From the NCBI GenBank assembly GCA_910588365.1, contig CAJUQS010000183.1:1-43194 (forward strand): DNA of 43,194 bases. Reading direction: 5' to 3'. Under the pieces are notes generated by a model. The model was not told where the DNA came from. It did not search any database and saw nothing but the letters and a program-made list of their open reading frames with translations. Of the stretch, positions 15,351-23,461 are shown in pieces (position 1 is the first letter of the stretch; the number at the start of each line of letters is the position of its first letter). The position numbers and the translations under genes were made by a program. Origin of the DNA: an uncultured Oscillospiraceae bacterium (GTDB taxonomy: Bacteria > Bacillota > Clostridia > Oscillospirales > Oscillospiraceae).

Positions 15351-15387
15351 TCTCAGGGAACTGGCGCGCGGCGGCGCAGGGCCTCCG

Positions 15388-15798
15388 CTATCCCATGCCC
15401 CTGGCCTTCACCCGCAGGCGGTTCAGCGCCCGGGCCAGGGTGGCCTGCGCCAGCTGGTACTCCTGCCGGCTCTTCTTCTGCAGGATAGCCTCCCGGGCCT
15501 CGTCGGCCTCCCGCCGGGCCCGGGCCTCGTCGATCTCCTCGGGCCGCTCGGCGGAGTCCACCAGCACCAGCACCTCGTTGGACTCCACCTTCACCATGCC
15601 GGGGGAAACCGCGGCCAGCTGAACGTCCTGGCCCGGGACGCGGTAGCGCAGCGTGCCGGGCCGGACGGCCGCAATCATGCTGCTGTGGTGGGCCAGGATG
15701 CCCTGCTCCCCGTCGCTGGTGGGGATCGTCAGGCTCTCGCACGGCCCCTCGTAGAGCGTCTTGTCGGCGGCCAGGATGTGGACCAGGAACGTCTCCAT
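15388..15798 (-). CDS. atpC: F1Fo ATP synthase subunit epsilon
   Basis: Central-stalk subunit that couples and inhibits F1. The 136-residue protein has the N-terminal beta sandwich (LVHILAADKTLYEGPCESLTI, GEQGILAHHSSMIAAVRPG) and the C-terminal helical hairpin (ERPEEIDEARARREADEAR onwards), so both domains are complete. It is the last gene of the operon. The start codon is ATG 15798, sharing one base with the beta stop; GTG 15801 just before it, in a GTGA overlap, is an equal alternative. The site GGAAGGGGGCGG lies inside the beta gene. Confidence 0.93.
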   Translation of the reverse strand: METFLVHILAADKTLYEGPCESLTIPTSDGEQGILAHHSSMIAAVRPGTLRYRVPGQDVQLAAVSPGMVKVESNEVLVLVDSAERPEEIDEARARREADEAREAILQKKSRQEYQLAQATLARALNRLRVKARGMG

Positions 15799-17201
15799 CA
15801 CGCGCCGCCCCCTTCCAGCCGCCTGGCCTTCTCCACCACGTCCCGCCAGGTGCCCACGTTGTAGAAGGCCGCCTCCGGATACTGGTCCAGCTCCCCGGCC
15901 ACAATGGCCCCGAAGCTCTCCAGCGTCTCCTTCAGGGAGACGTAGACCCCGGGAATGCCGGTGAATTTCTCCGCCACATGGGTGGGCTGCGCCAAAAACC
16001 GCTGGAGCCGCCGGGCCCGCGCCACCGTCGAACGGTCCTCGTCGCTGAGCTCGTCCATGCCCAGGATGGCGATGATGTCCTGGAGCTCCTTGTACTTCTC
16101 CAGAATCTCCTGGACCTTCCGGGCGATGCGGTAGTGCTCCTCCCCCACCACGTCCGCCTCCAGAATCCGGGAGGAGGACTCCAGCGGGTCCACCGCCGGG
16201 TAGATGCCCTGCTCGGAGATCTTCCGGCTGAGGACCGTGGTGGCGTCCAGGTGGGCGAAGGTGGTGGCGGTGGCGGGGTCGGTCAGATCGTCCGCCGGGA
16301 CGTACACCGCCTGCACCGATGTGACCGATCCCTTCTTGGTGGAGGTGATCCGCTCCTGGAGCTCCCCCATCTCCCCCGCCAGGGTGGGCTGGTAGCCCAC
16401 AGCGGAGGGCATTCTCCCCAGAAGGGTGGAGACCTCGCTGCCCGCCTGGACGAAGCGGAAGATGTTGTCAATAAACAGCAGCACGTCCTTGTGCTCCTTG
16501 TCCCGGAAGTACTCCGCCATGGTCAGGCCCGACAGGGCCACCCGCATCCGCACGCCCGGCGACTCGTTCATCTGGCCGAAGACCAGGGCCGTCTTGTCCG
16601 ACACGCCGCTCTCCCGCATCTCCCGCCAGAGATCGTTGCCCTCCCGGCTGCGCTCGCCGACGCCGGTGAAGATGGAATAGCCGCCGTGCTCCATGGCCAC
16701 GTTGTGGATCAGCTCCTGGATGAGCACCGTCTTGCCCACGCCGGCCCCGCCGAACAGGCCGATCTTCCCCCCTCTGGGATAGGGCTCCAGCAGGTCGATG
16801 ACCTTGATGCCCGTCTCCAGGACCTCCACCGCCGGGCTCTGCTCCTCAAAGGAGGGCGGGCGGCGGTAGATGCTCCTGACCGGCGTGCCGTCGGGCAGGG
16901 GGCCGCCGCCGTCGATGGGCTGGCCCAGCACGTTGAACATCCGCCCCAGGGTCGCCCGGCCCACCGGCACCTGGATGGTGCGGCCGGGCACGTCCACGGC
17001 CAGGCCCCGGGCCAGGCCCTCGCTGGGGGAGAGCATGATGCAGCGCACGGTATTGCGCCCCACATGCTGCGCCACCTCCATGACCCGCAGGGCCCCGTCC
17101 TTCTCCACCGTCAGCTCCTCCCGCAGCCGGGGGAGCGGACCGCTCTGAATCTCCACGTCCACAACGGGGCCGGATATCTGTACAATGATGCCTCTCTCCA
17201 A
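15798..17201 (-). CDS. atpD: F1Fo ATP synthase subunit beta
   Basis: Catalytic subunit of F1. The 467-residue product has Walker A GGAGVGKT at 151-158, GVGERSREGNDL with the catalytic Glu, Walker B VLLFIDNIFRF, and YVPADDLTDPA, all intact. The start is an uncommon TTG at 17201 (TTGGAGAGAGGC), chosen because no ATG or GTG exists in frame before the first strand GIIVQISGPVVDV; GGAAAGGTGAGGG precedes it. It follows gamma by 6 nt and touches epsilon. A TTG start may lower its translation, although beta is needed in three copies. Confidence 0.95.
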   Translation of the reverse strand: MERGIIVQISGPVVDVEIQSGPLPRLREELTVEKDGALRVMEVAQHVGRNTVRCIMLSPSEGLARGLAVDVPGRTIQVPVGRATLGRMFNVLGQPIDGGGPLPDGTPVRSIYRRPPSFEEQSPAVEVLETGIKVIDLLEPYPRGGKIGLFGGAGVGKTVLIQELIHNVAMEHGGYSIFTGVGERSREGNDLWREMRESGVSDKTALVFGQMNESPGVRMRVALSGLTMAEYFRDKEHKDVLLFIDNIFRFVQAGSEVSTLLGRMPSAVGYQPTLAGEMGELQERITSTKKGSVTSVQAVYVPADDLTDPATATTFAHLDATTVLSRKISEQGIYPAVDPLESSSRILEADVVGEEHYRIARKVQEILEKYKELQDIIAILGMDELSDEDRSTVARARRLQRFLAQPTHVAEKFTGIPGVYVSLKETLESFGAIVAGELDQYPEAAFYNVGTWRDVVEKARRLEGGGA

Positions 17202-17207
17202 AATCCC

Positions 17208-18107
17208 TCACCTTTCCTTCCTGCGTTTCTGCCGCTGGGCCATAGCGCCGGCAGAGACCTCCGTAATCTCCTGGGTGATGCCCGCCTGACGGACCCGGTT
17301 GTACTGGAGGGACAGCTCCCCCAGCAGTCCCTCCGCGTTCTGGTTGGCGCTGTCCATGGCCGACATCCGGGCGTTCTGCTCACAGCAGAAGCTGTCGATG
17401 AGGGCACTGTAGATAAAGCCGGACACGTAGCTGCCCATCATGCTGTCCAGCACCGCCGTGACGCTGGGCAGGAACTCGAAGGGCTCCGTCACCGCCCGCT
17501 CCCCGGCGGGCGGGGCGAAGTAGGTGCGGTGGAAGGGGAGCAGGCGGGTGGAGCGGGCCTGGAAGGACATGGCGCCGGCCATGTCGGTATAGACCACGAA
17601 GATCTGCCGCAGCGCCCCCTGGTCGTAGCCGTCCAGCAGCAGCGCGCTGATCTCCCGGGCTCTGGCCATTGTGGGGTTCTGTGCCGTGTAGAGGAAGCTG
17701 TGCTCAATGGGAATCCCCCGCTGAATGAAAAAGCGCCGGCCGTATTCCCCCACCACAAAGAGCTTGGTGTCCGGGTGCTGCTCCAGCAGCTTCATCGCCT
17801 CCCGGATGGCATTCTGGTTGTATGCTCCCGCCAGGCCCTTGTCGGCGGTGATGACCAGACAGCCGTAGGTCCCGGCCAGGGGCGTATCATCCCCGACCGG
17901 AAAAAAGTAGCGGCTGTCCACGTCGTTGGCGGTGCGGAAGATCCGCTTGATCTCCCCCCGCAGGGCCTCAAAGTAGGGCCTGGTGTTGTCCAGCTCCTGC
18001 CGGGCCCGGCGGAGCTTGGTGGAGGCGATGAGGTACATGGCGCTGGTGATCTTCTTCGTCTCCTGGACGCTGGCGACATGGGTTTTGATCTCCTTTGTTC
18101 CCGCCAT
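17208..18107 (-). CDS. atpG: F1Fo ATP synthase subunit gamma
   Basis: Rotor shaft subunit. The 299-residue protein begins AGTKEIKTHVASVQETKKIT (coiled coil, consensus IKxRIxSVxxTxKIT) and includes MYLIASTKLRRA; the C-terminal coil carries the strongly conserved MSAMDSANQNAEGLL and YNRVRQAGITQEITE. It is complete. The start ATG 18107 lies 1 nt after the alpha stop, so translation is coupled. The frame is open to 18212 only as a shadow of alpha. Confidence 0.95.
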   Translation of the reverse strand: MAGTKEIKTHVASVQETKKITSAMYLIASTKLRRARQELDNTRPYFEALRGEIKRIFRTANDVDSRYFFPVGDDTPLAGTYGCLVITADKGLAGAYNQNAIREAMKLLEQHPDTKLFVVGEYGRRFFIQRGIPIEHSFLYTAQNPTMARAREISALLLDGYDQGALRQIFVVYTDMAGAMSFQARSTRLLPFHRTYFAPPAGERAVTEPFEFLPSVTAVLDSMMGSYVSGFIYSALIDSFCCEQNARMSAMDSANQNAEGLLGELSLQYNRVRQAGITQEITEVSAGAMAQRQKRRKER

Positions 18108-18108
18108 A

Positions 18109-19869
18109 TCAGTCACCGTTCTTCCCGTCCGCCTGGAACGTCTCCAGGAACTGCCGGGCCAGGGAGAGGATCTCCTGCCGGTCCTCCACGGACAGCCAGC
18201 CGGTCTGGTCAATTCTCCGGCACAGATCCGCCGCTTCCTCCTCCATGAAGGCCAGCAGGCCCGCCCGGAAGCCGTCCATCCGCTCCAGGGGCACCTCCTG
18301 CATCACGTGGTCCAGGGCGGAAACAAGCAGAATGGCCTGCTGGTGCTGGGAGAGGGGGGCGTACTGGCTCTGGCGCAGCAGGCGCATGAGCCCCTGGCCG
18401 TAGGCCAGCTGGCGCTTGGTCGTCTCGTCCAGATCGCTGGAGAACTGGGTGAACACCTCCATCTCCCGGTACTGGGCCAGCTCCAGCCGGATGGCGCCGG
18501 CGGCGGCCTTCATGGCCTTGGTCTGGGCGTCACCGCCCACCCGGGACACCGACAGGCCCACGTTGACGGCGGGCCGCTGGCCGGCGAAGAACAGCTCGCT
18601 CTCCAGGAAGATCTGGCCGTCGGTGATGGAGATGATGTTGGTGGGAATATAGGCGGACACGTCCCCCGCCTGGGTCTCCACAATGGGCAGGGCGGTCATG
18701 CTTCCGCCCCCCAGCTCGTCGGAGAGGTGGGCCGCACGCTCCAGCAGCCGGGAGTGGAGGTAGAACACGTCGCCGGGGTAGGCCTCCCGGCCCGGCGAGC
18801 GCTCCAGCAGCAGGCTCAGCGCCCGGTAGGCGATGGCGTGCTTGCTGAGATCGTCGTAGACAATGAGCACGTCCCGGCCCTGATACATGAAGTACTCCCC
18901 CAGGGCGCAGCCGGCGTAGGGCGCGATATACTGGAGGGCCGCGGCGGCCCCGGCGGGGGCGCTGACGATGGCCGTATACTCCATGGCGCCCCGGCGTGCC
19001 AGATTCTCCGCGATCTGCGCCACGGAGCTGGTCTTCTGCCCGATGGCCACATAGATGCACACCACGTCCTTCCCCTTCTGGTTGAGGATGGTGTCCAGGG
19101 CGATGGCGGTCTTCCCCGTCTGCCGGTCGCCGATGATCAGCTCCCGCTGGCCCCGGCCAATGGGAAACATGGCGTCAATGGCCAGCAGCCCCGTCTCCAT
19201 GGGCTGGTTCACCGGCTGGCGGTCCAGGATGCCCGGGGCCGGCATCTCGATGGGGCGGCGGCCATCCTGCTGGATGGATCCCTTTCCGTCGATGGGGACC
19301 CCCAGGGCGTCCACCACCCGGCCGAGATAGCCCTCGCCCACAGGCATACCGGCGGTCTTCAGGGTGCGCCGGACCATGCTTCCGGCGCTGACCTCCTCGC
19401 TGCCGCCGAAGAGGATGCAGCTCAGACTGTCCAGGCGCAGGTCCTGGACCATGCCCTTCACACCGGAGGAAAAGAGGAGAATCTCCCCGTACTGGGCGTG
19501 GGTCAGGCCGCCCACCGTGGCGATCTCCCCGTCCACGGTCAGCACCTCGCCGATCTCCTCCGGGGTGGTCGCCGGCTCCCACTGCGCCACGGCCTGCCGC
19601 ATGAGGGGCAGCAGATCGTCCTGTCCCGGCTGGAGGCGGCGCAGGTAGTCCTGGAACTGGCGCACGCGGCCGTCCAGGGTCCAGTCATAGATGTCGGACC
19701 CCACCTGGAGGCGGAAGCCCTCCTGGATGGAGCTGTCCTGCTCCCAGTGAAAGGGGACCTTCCGCTGATAGGTGCGGGTGAGGAACGCCTCGAAGCGCTG
19801 GACCTGCTGGGCGGTGGGCTCTTTGGCGCTGCACAGCGTGGCCGTCAGGCGGCCTCTAGCTTCCCTCAT
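18109..19869 (-). CDS. atpA: F1Fo ATP synthase alpha subunit with N-terminal delta C-domain fusion
   Basis: A 586-residue protein against about 505 normally. From residue about 88 on it is a complete alpha: N-terminal helix and crown (EEIGEVLTVDGEIATVGGL), Walker A GDRQTGKT at 247-254 (usually near 169-176), and SVSRVGGDAQTKAMK. The first 80 residues are extra: TATLCSAKEPTAQQVQRFEA followed by VPFHWEQDSSIQEGFRLQVG and DWTLDGRVRQFQDYLRRL. This order (helix after SA-PLT, then GG(x)RLxVG, then DGSVxxxLxxL) is that of the C-terminal domain of delta (OSCP). No separate delta gene exists in the operon, and the N-terminal six-helix domain of delta is absent. The start ATG 19869 overlaps atpF by 14 nt. 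See findings. Confidence 0.93.
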   Translation of the reverse strand: MREARGRLTATLCSAKEPTAQQVQRFEAFLTRTYQRKVPFHWEQDSSIQEGFRLQVGSDIYDWTLDGRVRQFQDYLRRLQPGQDDLLPLMRQAVAQWEPATTPEEIGEVLTVDGEIATVGGLTHAQYGEILLFSSGVKGMVQDLRLDSLSCILFGGSEEVSAGSMVRRTLKTAGMPVGEGYLGRVVDALGVPIDGKGSIQQDGRRPIEMPAPGILDRQPVNQPMETGLLAIDAMFPIGRGQRELIIGDRQTGKTAIALDTILNQKGKDVVCIYVAIGQKTSSVAQIAENLARRGAMEYTAIVSAPAGAAAALQYIAPYAGCALGEYFMYQGRDVLIVYDDLSKHAIAYRALSLLLERSPGREAYPGDVFYLHSRLLERAAHLSDELGGGSMTALPIVETQAGDVSAYIPTNIISITDGQIFLESELFFAGQRPAVNVGLSVSRVGGDAQTKAMKAAAGAIRLELAQYREMEVFTQFSSDLDETTKRQLAYGQGLMRLLRQSQYAPLSQHQQAILLVSALDHVMQEVPLERMDGFRAGLLAFMEEEAADLCRRIDQTGWLSVEDRQEILSLARQFLETFQADGKNGD

Positions 19870-20347
19870 GCTTCTCGCCTCCCTCCGTCAGATCCAGGAA
19901 GTAGTCAAAGGGGTCGGTTCCCGGCGTGGAGGCCAGCTTCCTGGCCGCCTGGGCCGCCAGCTCCCGCAGCTCCCGCTGGGACTCGCGGAGAGCCCGTTCC
20001 CGGTGCTGCTCCGCCTCGGCCCGGGCCTTGTCCACAATCTGCTTAGCCTGCTTCCCGGCCTGCTCCAGCTGGGCACCGGCGGCCTGCTGCGCCGCCGCCT
20101 GGGCCTTGGCCCGGACCTCGTGCGCCTCGTCCTCGACGGCGGCCAGCTTCGCCTCGGCGGCGGCCTTCATCTGTCCAGCCTGCTCCAGCTTCTCCTCTGC
20201 CTGCCGGTCCAGCTGCTGGTAGTGGGCCTCCCGCTTTTCCATGAACTGCCTGACCGGCTTGTAGAACAGGAAGTACAGCCCGCCGGCCAGAATGGCAAGG
20301 TTCATCCAGTGCAGCAGAATCTGCTGCCAGTCAATGTTCAACGGCAT
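19856..20347 (-). CDS. atpF: F1Fo ATP synthase subunit b
   Basis: Peripheral stalk subunit. The 163-residue protein has one N-terminal membrane helix (LLHWMNLAILAGGLYFLFYK, about residues 10-29) followed by a long Ala-, Glu- and Gln-rich coiled coil and an ordinary C-terminus. It is of normal length and does not carry delta sequences, unlike the b-delta fusion of mycobacteria. The start is ATG 20347 with GGGTGGG upstream; a GTG at 20356 in frame is possible. The stop lies inside the next gene. Confidence 0.92.
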   Translation of the reverse strand: MPLNIDWQQILLHWMNLAILAGGLYFLFYKPVRQFMEKREAHYQQLDRQAEEKLEQAGQMKAAAEAKLAAVEDEAHEVRAKAQAAAQQAAGAQLEQAGKQAKQIVDKARAEAEQHRERALRESQRELRELAAQAARKLASTPGTDPFDYFLDLTEGGEKHEGS

Positions 20348-20362
20348 TGTTCCCACCCGCCT

Positions 20363-20710
20363 TTACAGCACGAAGATAATCAGAATGACCACCAGCAGCG
20401 CGTAGATGATGGCCGTCTCGATAAAGACCAGACCCAGCATCAGGGTGGTGCGGACCTTGCCCTCGGCCTCGGGCTGGCGGGCGATGCTCTCCGCCGACTT
20501 GGCGGTGGCCAGGCCCATGCCCACCGCGCCGCCCGCGGCGGCGATGCCCACGGCGATGCCGGCGGCAATGGCCTTCAGACCGATGGTGTTGTCCTCCTGG
20601 ACCTCGCCGGCCGCCGGAGCCTCCCGGGGAGCCTCCCCGGCGGCAAGGGCGGGCGCCGCCAGGGCCGCGGCCAGCAGGAACATCAAAACCAGAACACAGA
20701 ACTTCTTCAT
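20363..20710 (-). CDS. atpE: F1Fo ATP synthase subunit c with N-terminal leader
   Basis: Ring-forming rotor subunit. The mature two-helix hairpin spans about residues 42-115 (ESIARQPEAEGK is the polar loop), with the ion-binding Glu98 in FIETAIIYALL. Ahead of it sits a signal-peptide-like leader of about 24 residues (MKKFCVLVLMFLLAAALA..ALAA) and a short Pro- and Glu-rich segment, so the gene encodes 115 residues instead of about 75-85. The Na+ ligand set is incomplete: the helix-1 Gln is Met65, and the Ser-Thr after Glu is Thr-Ala, so H+ coupling is more likely (inference). Confidence 0.93.
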   Translation of the reverse strand: MKKFCVLVLMFLLAAALAAPALAAGEAPREAPAAGEVQEDNTIGLKAIAAGIAVGIAAAGGAVGMGLATAKSAESIARQPEAEGKVRTTLMLGLVFIETAIIYALLVVILIIFVL

Positions 20711-20737
20711 TAGTAGCGTCTCCTTTTATATATTGAC

Positions 20738-21538
20738 TTATTTATGGCGGATATGCTCGGATACCTCCCCGTAGTAGAGGGCCGTGAGCATGGTCAGCAC
20801 GTAGGTCTGGATGACGGCGTGAAGCAGGGTGAACATCACCCCCACCACCACCGGCAGCACAAAGCTCAGCCGGACAAAGTAGTACACCAGCTCCGTCACC
20901 AGCAGTCCGCTGAGCAGCGCGCCGAAAAGACGGAAGCTCATGGAGATGGGCAGGGAGAACTCCTTGAGGCCCTTCCAGATGCCCCTCACCCCGTTGCCCG
21001 CGATGCCGCCGGAGAGGATGACCAGATAGGACAGGCATCCCAGGGCGATGGCGGCGTTGATGTCCGACAGGGGCGCGGGCAGCGTGATGGGGTGCCCGTG
21101 GATTGTGATCACCTGCAGGCCCAGCAGCTCAGAGAGGGTGCCCACAAAGATGTACGTCCCGGCGGAGAAGATGTAGAGTCCCAGAAATCCGTTCCGGTGG
21201 GGGCTGTTTTCCTTGGCCATGCGGTCAAAAAGGCCCACTGTCTCCTCCAGCAGCAGCTGGAGCTTCCCCGGGACGTACTGGAACCGCGGGATGATCAAAA
21301 GGCGGGCGAGGACCGCGGCCGCCAGCAGGATCACCGTAGTGAAAATGGCGGAGATCATCCCGGGGTTGACCTCCTTCAGCCCGAACAGGCTGATGCGGCC
21401 GGTGTCGTGGAGCACGGCGTCCCGCATGGCCTCCTGTACGCTCTCGGTCCGGCCGGGGGATCCGGTGAGCAGCGCGCCGGCCAGCAGCAGCAGAATCGCC
21501 AGCAGCCAGAACGCTATGCCCCGTTTGCGATGGTTCAT
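20738..21538 (-). CDS. atpB: F1Fo ATP synthase subunit a
   Basis: Stator half-channel subunit. The 266-residue integral membrane protein has an N-terminal helix, several further helices and the essential Arg203 in SMSFRLFGALLSG. It ends with the two long helices (VVVGVMFTLLHAVIQTYVLTMLT). It is the first gene of the operon; no atpI is visible upstream. The start is ATG 21538 after AGAAGG. The c gene follows after 27 nt. Confidence 0.93.
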   Translation of the reverse strand: MNHRKRGIAFWLLAILLLLAGALLTGSPGRTESVQEAMRDAVLHDTGRISLFGLKEVNPGMISAIFTTVILLAAAVLARLLIIPRFQYVPGKLQLLLEETVGLFDRMAKENSPHRNGFLGLYIFSAGTYIFVGTLSELLGLQVITIHGHPITLPAPLSDINAAIALGCLSYLVILSGGIAGNGVRGIWKGLKEFSLPISMSFRLFGALLSGLLVTELVYYFVRLSFVLPVVVGVMFTLLHAVIQTYVLTMLTALYYGEVSEHIRHK

Positions 21539-21632
21539 TACGTATTCCTTCTTTCCGTGATTTTAACGCCTCCCGGAGTGAGCCGCACCCGGCGCCCTGG
21601 AGACTTCTGCCAGCTCAATTGGCAGCTTTTTG

Positions 21633-21662
21633 ATTATACCACCGCTGTCAAGAATTTGTCCA
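21633..21662 (-). promoter_or_regulatory. Promoter of the ATP synthase operon
   Basis: TGGACA (21657-21662) and TATAAT (21633-21638) on the minus strand with an 18-nt spacer, near the sigma-A consensus. It leaves a leader of about 90 nt before atpB containing a small CTGCCA/TGGCAG hairpin. Confidence 0.6.
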
Positions 21663-21955
21663 CCGGAGGATCCGGGAGATTTAATACTTTTGTAACAAAC
21701 AGCGCTGGTTTTCTTAATACCTTTGCGATATCTTAATACCTGCAAGAGACAATAACTTCTTTTCATCCAATCTTCCAAACATGGGCACGGCAGCAAACGG
21801 GCTGCCGTGTCTGTGTTTTTCGCCGGTTCATAAACCGTTTCGAGAATGTTTAAATTCTCTGCAAAGTTTCTTCATACTCTGGACATAAATCCCATGTATC
21901 TTATCCTCATCAACAGCAAACACAAAAACAAAAGCATGACAGGAGGAAGAATCCC
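21663..21955. other. atp-htrA divergent intergenic region with TTAATAC repeats and an orphan terminator
   Basis: Three TTAATAC heptamers at 21681, 21714 and 21733 could be operator sites; the last two sit in a 19-nt repeat (CTTAATACCT). A plus-strand terminator-like hairpin CACGGCAGC/GCTGCCGTG followed by TCTGTGTTTTT lies at 21786-21820, with no plus-strand gene ahead of it. The remaining A/T-rich 130 nt should hold the htrA promoter, but no clear consensus is seen. Confidence 0.4.
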
Positions 21956-23320
21956 ATGTATAATGATAATGAAAGAATCAACAGCGGGTCCCCCTACAGC
22001 CCTCAGCCGGAGAGCGGCGCGCCCCAGCCCGAGCAGCCCCCGGTCCCCTGGGAGGAGCCCCGGAAGCCCGGCCGGGGCAAGGCGAAAAAGGTCGTGGCCG
22101 GCGTTTTGTGCGGGGCCCTTCTCATCGGCGGCGGCTTCGGCGCGGGATGGATGGTCAAGGACTGGGGCAAGACGGAGACCGAGGTGATGGTCAGCAGCCG
22201 CAAGCCCGTGGAGGTTCAGACCGTGGCCGTCACCGGCAGCGAGAGGCTCTCCTTCCCCGAGATATACAAGGCCAATATAGACAGCTGCGTAAGCATCAAC
22301 ACCTCCACCCTGGCCGGCTACAACTTCTTCAACCAGCCGGTAGAGGTGCCCAGCGCCGGCAGCGGCTTCATCCTCACCGCCGACGGCTATATCGCCACCA
22401 ACTGCCACGTGGTCAACAACGCCACCAGCGTCCAAGTGACGCTCAACGACGGCACCACCTATGACGCCCAGGTGGTGGGCAGCGACGCGGACTACGACAT
22501 TGCGGTGCTGAAGGTGGACCCGGGCGAGACAAAGCTCAAGCCCGTGGTGGTGGGCACCTCCAGCAAGATGAACGTGGGGGACGACGTGTGCACCATCGGC
22601 AATCCCCTGGGGGAGCTGACCTTCTCCATGAGCGAGGGCATCGTCTCCTGTATCGACCGGGAGATCAACCTGGAGGGCACCCCCTTCAACATGATCCAGA
22701 TCACCTCCGCCATCAACCCCGGCAACTCCGGCGGCCCCCTCTTCAACGCCTACGGCGAGGTGGTGGGCATCGTGACGGCCAAGACCTCCCAGTCCAGCAA
22801 CGGCACCTCTGCGGAGGGCCTGGGCTTCGCCATCCCCATTGACGACGTGATGGCTATGCTCAAGGACATCATGGAGAACGGGCAGGTCACCAGCCACGCC
22901 TACATGGCGGTCACAGTATCCGACGCCGCCCGGTATCCCCAGTCCGGCATGAGCAGCGGCGCGTACCTGGTGGAGGTGACCGAGGGCGGCCCCGCCGACA
23001 AGGCGGGCCTCCAGGCGGGCGACGTGATCACCATGCTGGGCACCACGCCTATCACCTCCCAGCAGGACGTCAAGTCCGCCCTGGGGAGCAAGACCTATAA
23101 GGCCGGGGACACCGCCACCGTCACCTATGTGCGGGAGGGCCAGGTCTATACCACGGATCTGACCTTCGGCTCCACCACGGAGAAGCCCGCCGACCCGGAG
23201 CCCCAGGCCTCCATCCAGCAGCCCCAGCAGGGACAGCAGGACCGCAGCTATGACGACTACTACGGCGACATGGAGGACTTCTTCAACCAGTTCTTCGGCC
23301 GCTACGGGCGGGCGTCCTGA
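21956..23320 (+). CDS. HtrA/DegP-like membrane serine protease
   Basis: Surface quality-control protease. The 454-residue protein has a Pro-rich cytoplasmic tail (1-43), one membrane helix (about 44-66), a trypsin-like domain with the triad His151 (TNCHVV), Asp181 (DYDIAVLKV) and Ser258 (GNSGGP), one PDZ domain (about 325-410, GPADKAGLQAGDVI) and an acidic, aromatic tail (DDYYGDMEDFFNQFF). The domain order is the Gram-positive HtrA pattern. The start is ATG 21956 after AGGAGGAAGAATCCC. It is transcribed divergently from the ATP synthase operon and ends at a strong hairpin. Confidence 0.93.
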   Translation: MYNDNERINSGSPYSPQPESGAPQPEQPPVPWEEPRKPGRGKAKKVVAGVLCGALLIGGGFGAGWMVKDWGKTETEVMVSSRKPVEVQTVAVTGSERLSFPEIYKANIDSCVSINTSTLAGYNFFNQPVEVPSAGSGFILTADGYIATNCHVVNNATSVQVTLNDGTTYDAQVVGSDADYDIAVLKVDPGETKLKPVVVGTSSKMNVGDDVCTIGNPLGELTFSMSEGIVSCIDREINLEGTPFNMIQITSAINPGNSGGPLFNAYGEVVGIVTAKTSQSSNGTSAEGLGFAIPIDDVMAMLKDIMENGQVTSHAYMAVTVSDAARYPQSGMSSGAYLVEVTEGGPADKAGLQAGDVITMLGTTPITSQQDVKSALGSKTYKAGDTATVTYVREGQVYTTDLTFGSTTEKPADPEPQASIQQPQQGQQDRSYDDYYGDMEDFFNQFFGRYGRAS

Positions 23321-23409
23321 CGCATCCGGCTCCGACGGGAGCCGCTGAATCTGATAACGAGACCACTTTCTCTCTTCCTCTCTTTGTTCGATCCGCCCGC
23401 GGGGCGGAG

Positions 23410-23443
23410 GAATGCCCCGGGAGCTGACGCTCCCGGGGCATTC
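23410..23443. terminator. Bidirectional hairpin between htrA and asparaginase
   Basis: A perfect 15-bp stem GAATGCCCCGGGAGC/GCTCCCGGGGCATTC with TGAC loop between two convergent genes. Neither side has a long T run, but the stem is very stable. Confidence 0.7.
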
Positions 23444-23461
23444 TGCATGTCAAAAAGCGCG

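Noticed and set aside
19856..20347. Delta N-terminal domain fused to subunit b, as in mycobacteria
   Set aside because: Subunit b has normal length and a normal C-terminus; no delta-like six-helix segment is present.
20363..20710. Na+-translocating ATP synthase
   Set aside because: The c subunit keeps Glu98 and a Tyr three positions past Thr99, but the helix-1 Gln is Met and the Ser/Thr pair is Thr-Ala, so the Na+ ligand set is incomplete.
21563..21796. 77-codon minus-strand frame upstream of atpB
   Set aside because: It spans the predicted atp promoter, has no ribosome site and no recognisable features.
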